DNA of 64,000 bases, from contig JAIXUE010000022.1 in NCBI GenBank assembly GCA_027483605.1, forward strand, positions 106,136 to 170,135. Direction: 5' to 3'. This document shows positions 8,988-17,593 of this stretch, in pieces. Both the position numbers and the translations under genes were made by a program. Positions within the stretch are counted from its first letter, which is position 1, and each line of letters starts with the position of its first letter. This DNA comes from Cryomorphaceae bacterium. Lineage in GTDB: Bacteria; Bacteroidota; Bacteroidia; Flavobacteriales_D; Crocinitomicaceae. The notes beneath the pieces are model-generated. The model worked only from the letters and a program-made list of their open reading frames with translations. It did not search any database and had not been told where the DNA came from.

Positions 8988-9275
8988 ATGTCAACAAATG
9001 AATGGCCTCTTTGGGAGGTTTTTATCCGCAGCAAACAAGGACTCAACCACAAACACGTTGGTAGCTTGCGTGCTCCAGACGCTACACTCGCACTAGAAAA
9101 TGCACGCGATGTTTACACACGCCGCTCTGAAGGCATCAGTATTTGGGTGGTTGAATCTGTACAAATTCACGCGACAGACATAGACGAAGCCGCCTCTTTT
9201 TTCGAACCTTCTGATACCAAAATTTACCGTCACCCCACTTTTTATGAGGTGCCAGACGGCGTAAAACACATGTAA
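8988..9275 (+). CDS. paaB: 1,2-phenylacetyl-CoA epoxidase subunit B
   Basis: 95 residues, the usual size of PaaB. The opening NEWPLWEVFIRSKQGLNHKHVGSL and the segment DATLALENARDVYTRR are family hallmarks. PaaB is a small non-catalytic subunit that bridges the PaaA-PaaC heterodimers. It starts 16 bases after paaA and ends 2 bases before paaC, so it is part of the same operon. Confidence 0.95.
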   Translation: MSTNEWPLWEVFIRSKQGLNHKHVGSLRAPDATLALENARDVYTRRSEGISIWVVESVQIHATDIDEAASFFEPSDTKIYRHPTFYEVPDGVKHM

Positions 9276-9277
9276 AG

Positions 9278-10033
9278 ATGCAAGAATCAGCTCTTTTTGA
9301 ATACGTACTCCGGCTTTCCGACGACAGCCTTATTTTGGCTCAACGTTTGGGCGAGTGGTGTGGCCATGGCCCAATCCTTGAAGAAGACATCGCCCTCACC
9401 AATATTTCACTAGACCTTATTGGTCAAGCCATCAGTCTCTATGACTTTGCAGCCGACTTAGAAGGCAAGGGCCGAAACCACGACCAATTGGCTTATTTGC
9501 GCTACGAGAATGAGTACAAAAACGTACTACTTGTAGAACAACCCAACGGAGATTTTGCCATGACCATTCTTCGTCAATTTTTCTTCGATGCATTTCGTTT
9601 GCCCCTTTACGAGGCACTCATGCAAAGCCCAGAGGAACAATTAGCTGCCATCGCAGCCAAATCTGTCAAAGAAACGCGTTACCACCTCAAGCATACCTCA
9701 GAGTGGGTAATCCGCATGGGCGACGGCACCGAAGAGTCTCATCAGCGCGCACAAGCAGCAATTGATCATCTGTGGCGCTATACCCATGAGTTATTTTACG
9801 AAGACGCCCACGATCAGTCTTTACAGGCTGCTGGAAAAGTGCCGTCAATGGCTGAGATACAAGCTAAATGGATGGCTACTGTAACCAGCATTCTTCAGGA
9901 GGCCACTTTAGAGATTCCAAAAAATAACTGGAAATTCGATGGCGGACGCGAAGGACGTCATTCCGAACACATGGGCTACATTCTTTCTGATTTGCAGTAT
10001 ATGCAAAGAGCCTATCCAAATATGGAATGGTAA
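9278..10033 (+). CDS. paaC: 1,2-phenylacetyl-CoA epoxidase subunit C
   Basis: 251 residues. PaaC is the catalytically inactive ferritin-like partner of PaaA. Visible family features are ALFEYVLRLSDDSLILAQRL at the N-terminus, LTNISLDLIGQA and the ETRYHLKHTSEWVIRMGDGT block, ending GGREGRHSEHMGYILSDLQ. Length matches the family. Its 3' end overlaps paaD by 7 bases, consistent with translational coupling. Confidence 0.95.
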   Translation: MQESALFEYVLRLSDDSLILAQRLGEWCGHGPILEEDIALTNISLDLIGQAISLYDFAADLEGKGRNHDQLAYLRYENEYKNVLLVEQPNGDFAMTILRQFFFDAFRLPLYEALMQSPEEQLAAIAAKSVKETRYHLKHTSEWVIRMGDGTEESHQRAQAAIDHLWRYTHELFYEDAHDQSLQAAGKVPSMAEIQAKWMATVTSILQEATLEIPKNNWKFDGGREGRHSEHMGYILSDLQYMQRAYPNMEW

Positions 10034-10512
10034 CAGAAACTGACATTCGGACTTACTTAAACGAGGTCAGTGATCCTGAAATCCCGGTACTCACGGTGAC
10101 AGACCTTGGTGTTGTACAACAAATTTATTTGCAAGACCAAACTTGGTTTGTTGAGCTCACACCAACCTATAGTGGCTGCCCTGCCATGCAACAAATAGAA
10201 GCGGATATCCTTGCGAAGTTGAAGGAAAAAGGAATCTTTAATGCGCAAGTTAAACACGTCTTGAGCCCAGCCTGGACCACCGACTGGATTTCTGAAGAGG
10301 GCCGCCAAAAGTTGAGACTCTACGGTATTGCACCACCGGTAAATGAACCCGACAAAAGTGCGCTTTTTTCAGAACCACCTCGCGTGGCTTGTCCAAAATG
10401 CAATAGCAACAACACCCGAATGGTCAGTTTATTTGGCAGTACGGCCTGCAAAGCGCATTACCAGTGCAATGAATGCCAAGAACCCTTTGACTACTTCAAG
10501 TGCTTGAAATAG
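10027..10512 (+). CDS. paaD: PaaD, phenylacetate degradation Fe-S/metal maturation protein
   Basis: 161 residues: an N-terminal DUF59/MIP18-like domain (YLNEVSDPEIPVLTVTDLGV; PTYSGCPAMQQIEADI) and a C-terminal zinc-ribbon-like part with CPKCNSNNT and CNECQEPF. PaaD is required for a functional epoxidase and is thought to help cofactor assembly. It is the last gene before a strong terminator, so this transcript carries only paaABCD; the later pathway genes (paaG, paaZ, paaF, paaH, paaJ, paaK) are not in the window. Confidence 0.93.
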   Translation: MVTETDIRTYLNEVSDPEIPVLTVTDLGVVQQIYLQDQTWFVELTPTYSGCPAMQQIEADILAKLKEKGIFNAQVKHVLSPAWTTDWISEEGRQKLRLYGIAPPVNEPDKSALFSEPPRVACPKCNSNNTRMVSLFGSTACKAHYQCNECQEPFDYFKCLK

Positions 10513-10533
10513 TATGATATAAATATAGTATTG

Positions 10534-10558
10534 AAGCGTCTAATGAGACGCTTTTTTA
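10534..10558 (+). terminator. Rho-independent terminator after paaD
   Basis: Perfect 8-bp stem AAGCGTCT/AGACGCTT with an AATG loop, followed by TTTTTATT, 21 bases past the paaD stop. Confidence 0.85.
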
Positions 10559-10600
10559 TTTTTATAGTACTATGTAATACATAATACAATATAAAACATA

Positions 10601-10608
10601 TATCTTTG
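10601..10608 (+). promoter_or_regulatory. Probable -7 element for padR-pspC pair
   Basis: TATCTTTG matches TAnnTTTG and ends 18 bases before the ATG at 10627. No good TTG -33 element is placed upstream; the surrounding AT-rich tract may be where the PadR regulator itself binds. The TTG start in the ORF track (10606) is inside this element. Confidence 0.45.
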
Positions 10609-10626
10609 TATCAAATTGAGTTAAAG

Positions 10627-10965
10627 ATGAATGTAGAGAATACGCAAGCGCAAATGCGAAAAGGTGTTTTGGAATACTGTATTCTTGGCATCTTGCATCA
10701 AGGAGAGGCTTATCCTTCAGAAATCTTGGATAAATTGCGCAATGCACAATTATTAGTCGTGGAGGGAACGGTCTATCCTTTACTCACGCGGCTCAAGAAT
10801 TTAGAGGTGCTCACTTATCGCTGGGAAGAATCCACCTCGGGCCCGCCAAGAAAGTACTACAAAATGACCCAAAAGGGCCAGGACTTTTACCTCGAATTAG
10901 CCCGCACTTGGCAAGAATTACAACAAGCCGTTGAACAAATCAATCAAAAAAAGAACCATGAATAA
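10627..10965 (+). CDS. PadR family transcriptional regulator
   Basis: 112 residues from the ATG at 10627. The fold is a PadR winged helix: MRKGVLEYCILGILHQGEAY, EILDKLRNAQLLVVEGTVYPLLTRL, and SGPPRKYYKMTQKGQDF for the beta-wing. PadR proteins repress nearby genes, often envelope-stress or transport functions. It overlaps the PspC gene by 8 bases (ATGAATAA), a pairing that is frequent in Bacteroidota, so it probably controls that partner and itself. Confidence 0.9.
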   Translation: MNVENTQAQMRKGVLEYCILGILHQGEAYPSEILDKLRNAQLLVVEGTVYPLLTRLKNLEVLTYRWEESTSGPPRKYYKMTQKGQDFYLELARTWQELQQAVEQINQKKNHE

Positions 10966-12508
10966 AACCGTTTCTATCCATATCCAAGGATTTCCCTTTA
11001 TTCTTGAAGAACAAGCCTACCAAGTACTTCAAAACTATTTGCAGGCCCTTAAAAACGTATTGAGCAATGAGCCTGGCGCAGATGACATCCTTCAAGATGT
11101 CGAGCTGCGCATTGTTGAACTACTCCAACAAAATCAGATGGGCGCTTCACAGGTCATCCTACAAACGCGCATAGATGAGGTTATAGCGGTATTGGGGAGT
11201 CCTGAAAACTTCAGTGACAACCCAATTGAACAGCAGGCTCCTGTTCAAACAGCCCAGCAAGATCGTTCACACAAGCGTTTTTTTCGCGATTCAGATACTG
11301 CAATTCTTGGTGGTGTAGCGAGTGGTGTAGCGGCATATTTCAATATAGATGTCGTTTTTGTTCGAGTGGCTTTTGTTTTGTTTACGATGGTATTTGGATC
11401 TGGAATCCCTATTTATGTTTTACTGTGGATCATCATTCCAGTCGCCAAAACAGCGAGTGAAAAACTTCAAATGAAAGGCGTTCCAGTGAATATAGAAAGC
11501 ATCAAAACTGAATTTAAAGAAGCTACAGAACGCATTGAGAAGAACGCCAATAAATGGTCAAGTCAACTAAAGACAGGATCAGGTCTAAGTGATAGCGCGC
11601 GTCGTTTTGTTGATTTTATCCGCAAGTTAATAGGAGCCTTACTAGTTTTTTGGGGCTTAGCAAGTATGGTAAGCACTTCTATTTTCTTGTTCGTTGACCC
11701 AGAGTTGATCCCCGCTCAGGTGAATGGCGAGTTTACATCACTTGGCGAATTAGGCGCCCTCTTTTTTGAAACAAGTCAAATCAAAGATATGGTCTACTTG
11801 GGAGTTGCATTAGTCGCATTTTCAATTGCACTTTCAGCTATGTTCATTGGGTTTCGCCTGCTCTTGGTATGGAAAGGAAAGTGGTATCGGGCTACATTAG
11901 GACTTTTTGGTGCGAGCGCTTTCATAGGTCTCGTTTTGTTGATAATTAGTGGTGTATCAACAGCTAAATCTTTTGCAATTGATGGCGGAATGCGCGCTGA
12001 GGTAGGCTCTTTTGAGGGAGATTCGCTCCAACTAAACGTAACAACAGACTTGCACTTAGCCCAATTGAATGAGCGCAAGTTTCGCTTGAATAATGACTCA
12101 TTTCGTCCGAGTCGCAATCCTGATCAAGGGCTCATACTGACCGACAACGGCCGAATTTACACGAGTGGAATCGAAGTAGTTTATACGACGTCCACAGATA
12201 GTCTATATCATATTTTTGTGGAGAAAAAGGCCAATGGCACCTCGTATTTAAAAGCCAACCAACGAGCAGCTCGTATAGCTTACCCTTGTCATTTAAAGGG
12301 AAGAGAACTCCTTATTTCGAGTGGCTTTTCTTATCCTGCAAAAGACCGTATTCGCGACCAAGAAGTTGTTCTTCAGATTGCCGTACCAAGAGGCAAGGTT
12401 GTCTTACATCAAAATAAAATTGTGTTTCCTTATTATTCTACAGAAGAACCAGAGCGCGCCTCCGACCGAGCTTACATATACGGAGGTGGTACTTACTCAG
12501 CGTGGTAA
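10958..12508 (+). CDS. PspC-domain membrane protein
   Basis: 516 residues from the ATG at 10958; the earlier ORF-track start lies inside padR. Residues 1-90 form a helical cytoplasmic region (NKTVSIHIQGFPFILEEQ) typical of PspC proteins linked to PadR. A PspC domain follows at about 108-163 (FRDSDTAILGGVASGVAAYF, then GIPIYVLLWIIIPVA). Three further hydrophobic segments and a beta-rich C-terminal portion (about 330-516) come after. PspC proteins act in envelope-stress sensing; the trigger here is unknown. Its end overlaps the convergent DUF5916 gene by 12 bases. Confidence 0.85.
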   Translation: MNKTVSIHIQGFPFILEEQAYQVLQNYLQALKNVLSNEPGADDILQDVELRIVELLQQNQMGASQVILQTRIDEVIAVLGSPENFSDNPIEQQAPVQTAQQDRSHKRFFRDSDTAILGGVASGVAAYFNIDVVFVRVAFVLFTMVFGSGIPIYVLLWIIIPVAKTASEKLQMKGVPVNIESIKTEFKEATERIEKNANKWSSQLKTGSGLSDSARRFVDFIRKLIGALLVFWGLASMVSTSIFLFVDPELIPAQVNGEFTSLGELGALFFETSQIKDMVYLGVALVAFSIALSAMFIGFRLLLVWKGKWYRATLGLFGASAFIGLVLLIISGVSTAKSFAIDGGMRAEVGSFEGDSLQLNVTTDLHLAQLNERKFRLNNDSFRPSRNPDQGLILTDNGRIYTSGIEVVYTTSTDSLYHIFVEKKANGTSYLKANQRAARIAYPCHLKGRELLISSGFSYPAKDRIRDQEVVLQIAVPRGKVVLHQNKIVFPYYSTEEPERASDRAYIYGGGTYSAW

Positions 12509-14956
12509 CTTAACTTGATCTTTTTTGAGTTGTTGGGCATCTAGCCAATAAATCAATTTCATGGAAAAGCTATTGAGTGCACCTGTTTGAAGGGTATAAG
12601 AAAGGTCTTGCCAATAAGCTGCATTGACTTGCTCATTACTTGCAAAAACAGAATTTTTCCACACAATATTCAGCTCGCTTCCGGGAAAGAAAACCCAGCG
12701 GTAGACCAAATCTATGGTAAAAGCATTGTAGTTGATATCGTAGGCAGATTTACCTTCAGACGTTAGGCCATTAAAGCCCTCTAAAAGTTCAAGGCTGCCA
12801 TCTTCTTGCAAAAGCGAAAAGTGTTGATAGGTAAGGGTAGAGCGGTAGTGGCGTAAGCGCAAGCTTAAAGACATGCGATTGGTCAGGATATAATCAAAAG
12901 ATATAGCCTGGATGGTTGTATTTCGATTGCGTTGACCAAAAAGAATACCTGAGTAAGTTTGGGCAGGGCTTGCAAACGGAATGGCGTAGCCGATGCTATT
13001 GAATTGCAACTCTTTTTCAAAAGAATAAATCAAGAAAATGGCATCAGAAAGCCGAATTCTCGGATTCAAATTATAGGCATATTGTTTCCAAGGGTGCGCA
13101 AGATATTCAGTGATATTTCCACCGAAATCGATGGCGAATTTTCGTTGGTAATTTGAGGAATACCAGGCGTTCAAAAAGACAAATTGCGGGCTTGTAAATA
13201 CTTTGCCCCAAGTACGTGCCTCAAAATAGTCTTTGCTTTCTTGCAAGTTACCTCCACCACTGAAACCACAAGCATTGAATTTTTTACTCACCGTAAAGAA
13301 ATTGAGGGTGGCCATATTTGATGTGAAAGTATTTGGTTCGTATAGGTAAGCTTGAAATACATTGGCATTGATACTCCATTTCATGAGCTTTTTCCATTTC
13401 GGTGTAAAATCGCGATAGCTTGCACTTGCTTCAAATACCCTTCGGTTGTTATTGTAATTGAATCCGAGGTCGTTTGGGTCATAGGTGTCTGATTCTTCCA
13501 AATAGCCTAGGCCTGCAATGAATGAGCCGCGTTGTTTTTGAATATTGAGATTGAGGTTGTGTCCGAGGGTAGCTTCTTGGTCAAGTTGGGCAGAAAGAAT
13601 GCCTTTTCCGTTGATGTTGTAATTGTTGTCTTTGGTATTGAGGTTGAAGTTAAAAGCTGAGACGTTAGCATCGTAAAAAGAGCCAGACCGCCATACGTTG
13701 GTGTTGGTGAAGGTGATTGAAGAATTGTTTTTGAGGTTTTGGTCAAAAACAAGTACGTTGTAATTGGTGAGTGGAGAAATAAGCACCTCGCGTTTGCTCG
13801 CATCAATTGTAGATACCGCTGTTGCTATTTGTTCGGCATTAACAGCATTGAAAACACCTATGCCAAGTCCGTTACTATTGCGCCCGGAAAGCTTAGAAGC
13901 ATTGTAAAGTTGAGACGAACCAGGGACGTTTTCTAGGTACTCATCTTCTTTGAGAAGAGTTTGAGTAACTTTATTGGGCGCTTGGATACCTATCCTGCGG
14001 CTATAAAATATGCCGGCTTTGTTGAAGAGTTCCATTCCCTCTGTGAAGAACTGCCGATTTTCATTGAATTGCACTTCAAAAGGGGTGAGGTTCAGAACTT
14101 GCTGATCAAAAACGACCTGGCCAAAATCAGGCACTAAGGTCAAGTCTAAGGTAAAAGCTTCGTTCACCCCGTATTTGATGTCCATACCACCATTGAAGGA
14201 GCGCAACAGACTTTTGCTACCATCTTCATTACGTACTTCGTCGGCATAAGCCGAGACATATGGTATGAGCGCTAAACGCAATGGGGGGCTTATGTTTTTA
14301 ATGTTGGTGATGTCTCCACTTTCTAGCAACATGTTTTCAAGGTCGGGATTGACTGCTACCCAAGAAGCTTCCTCTCTGTTTCTGGCAATTTGCCGCCCAA
14401 AATTAACACCCCAGTCTTGTACTTCCTTTTGTGGAAAACGCAATGCCGAATATGGTATGCGAATTTCGGCAATCCAACCATTTTCCACAATTTGAACGGC
14501 ACTGTGCCAAACTAAATTGAGGCGGTCGTTGTAGTCATTGGCTGCAATTTTGGCGTCGAGCTGCACCCCACGGCTAGTAAGGCCAAAATAGAAACCGTTT
14601 TGGTTGTCGTTATAGGTGTCGAGAAAAATTCCGATGATGTCGCAATTAGGATTGTAGTCGTCGCGCAGAGAGAGCACATTGGAAATGGAATCTGGCGGAT
14701 CTTGGCAGAAAAAACCAAAATAAACAGCATCTTGGTCATAGAGTAATTGAACACGAGTTAGGCTTTTTGAAGGTTTGCCTGGTTCTGGCTTGATTTGAAT
14801 AAACGGGCTCAAAATAGCATCGCTAGACCACGAGCTTTCGTTGAGTATGCCGTCGATAGACATTTTTTCGGTAGTGAATTGCGCTTGGAGTTGTTTTTGA
14901 CCAAAGCCATCAAAAGAAATGAGTAAGAGTAAAAAGAGTTGCCAACGCATGGGCAA
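12497..14956 (-). CDS. DUF5916 outer-membrane protein with CBM9-like N-terminal domain
   Basis: 819 residues with a signal peptide (MPMRWQLFLLLLISFDGFG). Residues 25-210 resemble a CBM9-like domain (IDGILNESSWSSDAILSPF; WIAEIRIPYSALRFP). The remainder is the DUF5916 region, beginning FNGGMDIKYGVNEAFTLDLT and FNENRQFFTEGMELF, with alternating strands suggesting an outer-membrane barrel. This family is widespread in Bacteroidota and Proteobacteria, sometimes linked to hydrolases, but has no settled function. It stands alone, between convergent and co-directional neighbours. Confidence 0.85.
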   Translation of the reverse strand: MPMRWQLFLLLLISFDGFGQKQLQAQFTTEKMSIDGILNESSWSSDAILSPFIQIKPEPGKPSKSLTRVQLLYDQDAVYFGFFCQDPPDSISNVLSLRDDYNPNCDIIGIFLDTYNDNQNGFYFGLTSRGVQLDAKIAANDYNDRLNLVWHSAVQIVENGWIAEIRIPYSALRFPQKEVQDWGVNFGRQIARNREEASWVAVNPDLENMLLESGDITNIKNISPPLRLALIPYVSAYADEVRNEDGSKSLLRSFNGGMDIKYGVNEAFTLDLTLVPDFGQVVFDQQVLNLTPFEVQFNENRQFFTEGMELFNKAGIFYSRRIGIQAPNKVTQTLLKEDEYLENVPGSSQLYNASKLSGRNSNGLGIGVFNAVNAEQIATAVSTIDASKREVLISPLTNYNVLVFDQNLKNNSSITFTNTNVWRSGSFYDANVSAFNFNLNTKDNNYNINGKGILSAQLDQEATLGHNLNLNIQKQRGSFIAGLGYLEESDTYDPNDLGFNYNNNRRVFEASASYRDFTPKWKKLMKWSINANVFQAYLYEPNTFTSNMATLNFFTVSKKFNACGFSGGGNLQESKDYFEARTWGKVFTSPQFVFLNAWYSSNYQRKFAIDFGGNITEYLAHPWKQYAYNLNPRIRLSDAIFLIYSFEKELQFNSIGYAIPFASPAQTYSGILFGQRNRNTTIQAISFDYILTNRMSLSLRLRHYRSTLTYQHFSLLQEDGSLELLEGFNGLTSEGKSAYDINYNAFTIDLVYRWVFFPGSELNIVWKNSVFASNEQVNAAYWQDLSYTLQTGALNSFSMKLIYWLDAQQLKKDQVKLPR

Positions 14957-14965
14957 ATTTACAAC

Positions 14966-15655
14966 TTAAACCCCTTTTCTTGCAACAACATGTAGGCATT
15001 CTTCATGAACTTCATAAGTAACCCAAATTTTAATGTCTTTTTTGAAGCGCACTAAAATTTGCGAAATCAATGTTTGCAGGTACTGATTTTCGATGGGTGT
15101 CAGGGGACGATTTGCTTTGAATCGGGAAAAAGAGATGTCAAAACTATTGCCGTTTAAATGAGGACTTCTCTTGACTGCAGTGCGGTTCTTGCGGACTAAT
15201 TTAGCTACGGTGTGTTTGGTGCGGGTCATGGAGGTAACAATCAATTGACACCCTTTGAGCGGAGTTTGGGCTAAAGAATCTTGAAAAGCGCTGCCGATTT
15301 GCGTCAATATTTTTGCAGCATAAGGCGTTAAAAATGCATAGGAATAGTGGAAAGTATCTAAAACAAAGCTTTTTTGAGCTTGCACAAGCACAAGCTGCTT
15401 TGCGCGAAAGGCTTTGCGCAGCCCTTGTGTATTGGCAACTGGTTGAATGCCTTGCTTGACGGAGCGGTCCATGTATTCTACTAGCCGGTTGTTGAGTTGT
15501 GCAGTATAAACAGAAGGATCTGTTGGTGTAAGAGTGATTGCTGTACCTTCTTGTATTTTGGCGGGCCCCATTGTATCAGCTGGCTCTGACGGCCAATAAG
15601 CAAAAGCTAAAAGCACAAAACTAATGGCGAATAAAAAGAGGTGATAAAGCCGCAT
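14966..15655 (-). CDS. DUF5715 family protein (murein-peptidase-like fold)
   Basis: 229 residues from an ATG at 15655 (MRLYHLFLFAISFVLLAFAYW, a signal anchor). The ORF-track start at 15754 is rejected because it would run back through a promoter element and into the divergent DUF493 gene. The C-terminal half carries the DUF5715 signature: QLIVTSMTRTKHTVAKLVRKN followed by SPHLNGNSFDISFSRF and VHEECLHVVARKG, whose His/Asp pattern resembles D-Ala-D-Ala peptidases of the M15 type. A periplasmic peptidoglycan role is inferred from that resemblance only. Confidence 0.75.
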   Translation of the reverse strand: MRLYHLFLFAISFVLLAFAYWPSEPADTMGPAKIQEGTAITLTPTDPSVYTAQLNNRLVEYMDRSVKQGIQPVANTQGLRKAFRAKQLVLVQAQKSFVLDTFHYSYAFLTPYAAKILTQIGSAFQDSLAQTPLKGCQLIVTSMTRTKHTVAKLVRKNRTAVKRSPHLNGNSFDISFSRFKANRPLTPIENQYLQTLISQILVRFKKDIKIWVTYEVHEECLHVVARKGV

Positions 15656-15660
15656 TGAAA

Positions 15661-15668
15661 CAAATATA
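15661..15668 (-). promoter_or_regulatory. -7 element for DUF5715 gene, near-leaderless
   Basis: Minus strand TATATTTG, an exact TAnnTTTG, ends only 5 bases before the ATG at 15655. A well-spaced TTG -33 is not present. If used, transcription would begin at or next to the start codon. Confidence 0.45.
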
Positions 15669-15681
15669 AAAATTGATTGCT

Positions 15682-15708
15682 TTGGTCTAACGCAAGTTCG
15701 TAATTTTG
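15682..15708 (+). promoter_or_regulatory. Promoter for DUF493 gene, near-leaderless
   Basis: TTG at 15682-15684, 16 bases, TAATTTTG at 15701-15708 (exact TAnnTTTG), then four bases and the ATG at 15713. The placement predicts an mRNA with almost no 5' leader. Confidence 0.55.
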
Positions 15709-15712
15709 TGTC

Positions 15713-15976
15713 ATGGGAACATTTGATACACTCAGAGCACAACTCGAAGAACAAGAATGGCCAAATGTCTATTTATTCAAATTTATTGTCCCTAATGACA
15801 ACACGCATCTTGCGCAAGTAACAGCGTTATTTGATGCCAATAGTGAAATCAGTTACCATCATTCCGGAACGGGCAAGTACGTGAGCTTGAGCGCCAAAGA
15901 AGTCATGCTGTCTGCAGCAGACATCATTGCTGTTTACGAACGCGCAGCGCTTATTCCGGGTATAATCTCTTTATAA
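15713..15976 (+). CDS. DUF493 family protein (YbeD-like)
   Basis: 87 residues, the size of DUF493/YbeD proteins. The patterns YLFKFIVPNDNTHLAQVTALF and YHHSGTGKYVSLSAKEVMLSAADIIAVYERA (quoted in part) match the family: a ferredoxin-like alpha/beta fold with a conserved SxxGKYxS-like strand. Family members are small cytoplasmic proteins; a regulatory role is suspected but not established. It shares a TAATG junction with the next gene, so the two are translationally coupled. Confidence 0.75.
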   Translation: MGTFDTLRAQLEEQEWPNVYLFKFIVPNDNTHLAQVTALFDANSEISYHHSGTGKYVSLSAKEVMLSAADIIAVYERAALIPGIISL

Positions 15977-16344
15977 TGGAAGCAATTGTCCAGTTCTTAT
16001 TTGTCACATTTCTTATTTTATTGGCTATTATCGGCTACCGTGCACTACTCCGAAAATTCCAACGGGGCCAAGTTGTTCACAAAGATTTCTGCGAGTTGTA
16101 TAACCTCGATCAGGAACCTGCCGCTGGTGAATTAGCATTTTATTTCGTTTGTCCTGAATCTACCTCGGTTCGTTTTGCTATTTGGCAAAACAACCAACTT
16201 GTATTGGAGCTCGCAAACGATACCTTTGATAAAGGTGGGCATCTCTTGCGTTTTGACAGCACGCAGCTTGCCAACGGTGTTTATTATTACGGTATTGTAA
16301 CTGCTGATCAGGAGACCAAAAAACGCATGACGATCGCTAATTAA
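15976..16344 (+). CDS. Small single-pass membrane protein of unknown function
   Basis: 122 residues. One N-terminal hydrophobic helix (about 5-25, VQFLFVTFLILLAIIGYRAL) is followed by a soluble beta-rich domain with VRFAIWQNNQLVLELANDTF and LANGVYYYGIVTAD, which recalls the strand pattern of FlgD/T9SS-CTD-like Ig domains. I do not recognise a named family. Its ATG shares a base with the DUF493 stop, so it is co-expressed with that gene. It meets the convergent barrel gene with a 4-base overlap and no terminator between them. Confidence 0.6.
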   Translation: MEAIVQFLFVTFLILLAIIGYRALLRKFQRGQVVHKDFCELYNLDQEPAAGELAFYFVCPESTSVRFAIWQNNQLVLELANDTFDKGGHLLRFDSTQLANGVYYYGIVTADQETKKRMTIAN

Positions 16345-17042
16345 GACTCGTCTGTAGACTTCTCAATTTTGATGCGAGAAGGCTTTCTAGGCAATTTGTA
16401 TTTGGGTTTGTGAAAATCGCTTTTGTAGCCGTCGGTTTTTTCGATGCGATACACCAGGCCTAAGCTATACTGTGTGTAAGAGGAACTCCCTAGGATATCT
16501 ACCAAACCAAATTTATAGACGCCTTGTGCTTGCAATCCGATTTGCTTGCTAAGCCAGAACGTACAGCCTGCCGATAAATTAAGGGTCGGGCTGAGCAACG
16601 GTGCACTTTGTTTGGGATCTGCTGAACGCAGGCTAAAACCAAGCCCAGCACCTAAGTAGGGGTCAAGCGTACCACGGCCCAACTGCTTGTAAAATGAATA
16701 CTTAAGTGCAGCATCAAAATAGCCAATAAAACCATCGACACCTATTGAGTCATTGACTTTTCTTTCAGGTTTGTAAGTTTGTGCACCCAATACGGCTTCT
16801 GCACTCCATCCGTTGTAAATGTAGCGGTCGACGTACAGCCTAGAAGGGAAAGGCAACCCGTGGAGTTGGTCTATAGGCATTGGATTGAGCTCCTTACCGT
16901 CGTCATCGGTTGTGGTCCAGGCGAGCCCGAATTGCCAAAAATAGTTGTCTCGGTTGGTGATCATTTTGTCTGGCTGTGCCAGTACGGATGCCTGAATCAA
17001 GACAAAGAAAAGACTGAAAATGATGGAGAGTTGTTGGCGCAT
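16341..17042 (-). CDS. Outer-membrane beta-barrel protein, small
   Basis: 233 residues from an ATG at 17042 (MRQQLSIIFSLFFVLIQASVLA, signal peptide); the longer ORF-track start adds only an AT-rich leader. The mature part is OmpA/OprF-like eight-stranded barrel sequence with DAALKYSFYKQLGRGTLDPY and LGAGLGFSLRSA, ending in a basic tail (KPKYKLPRKPSRIKIEK) rather than the usual terminal aromatic strand. No peptidoglycan-binding domain is present. Function unknown. Confidence 0.65.
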   Translation of the reverse strand: MRQQLSIIFSLFFVLIQASVLAQPDKMITNRDNYFWQFGLAWTTTDDDGKELNPMPIDQLHGLPFPSRLYVDRYIYNGWSAEAVLGAQTYKPERKVNDSIGVDGFIGYFDAALKYSFYKQLGRGTLDPYLGAGLGFSLRSADPKQSAPLLSPTLNLSAGCTFWLSKQIGLQAQGVYKFGLVDILGSSSYTQYSLGLVYRIEKTDGYKSDFHKPKYKLPRKPSRIKIEKSTDES

Positions 17043-17163
17043 GCGTTTGTTTCTAAGTACAAATTTAATCAATATCACTACGGTAGCACTTTAAACAGAA
17101 TAAATGAATTGACAATCAATTGTTGATGTGTCGTTTGCTATTAAATCAGTAAATTTGGGACGA

Positions 17164-17592
17164 ATGGGAAAAGTTAAAAAATACGACCTCACCCTCGACG
17201 ACGAACAGCCCTTCGAAGTTTACGGAATATCTACTGCATTTGCCGATTACCGACTCACATGGGAACTCAACCAAATGCTTGGAATACGCCTAGAAAAAGA
17301 ACAACAACGCTTTGAACTCTTCATGCCAAAACTCAAGACTCAGCATGCGTTTAGTTTTTTCTCTTTCGAAGATCAGGAGCTTCTGACGCGGTTTTATTTG
17401 ATTAAAAACAAACAAGACCAGCAACTTTTACAAGCAGATCGCCCCATGATCGATTATTTTTTGGTCCTCAAAGATAACTTTTCACATGAGGCCTCTATTT
17501 TGATTGAGCAGCTCAGAAAAATAAACGGCATCGTTGCAGTGTTTAGTTTCAATTACGAAGAATTTGACATTTTAGATTACCTTACAAGTTAA
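17164..17592 (+). CDS. IPExxxVDY family protein
   Basis: 142 residues from an ATG at 17164 (MGKVKKYDLTL). The sequence YGISTAFADYRLTWELNQMLGIRL and the C-terminal NGIVAVFSFNYEEFDILDYL match the Bacteroidota-specific IPExxxVDY family, usually encoded just upstream of pyruvate kinase as here (one base between stop and ATG). The family's function is unknown. A TAAATTTG -7-like element at 17150-17157 ends 6 bases before the ATG, so this gene too may have almost no leader; the GTG start in the ORF track lies upstream of that element. Confidence 0.8.
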   Translation: MGKVKKYDLTLDDEQPFEVYGISTAFADYRLTWELNQMLGIRLEKEQQRFELFMPKLKTQHAFSFFSFEDQELLTRFYLIKNKQDQQLLQADRPMIDYFLVLKDNFSHEASILIEQLRKINGIVAVFSFNYEEFDILDYLTS

Positions 17593-17593
17593 C

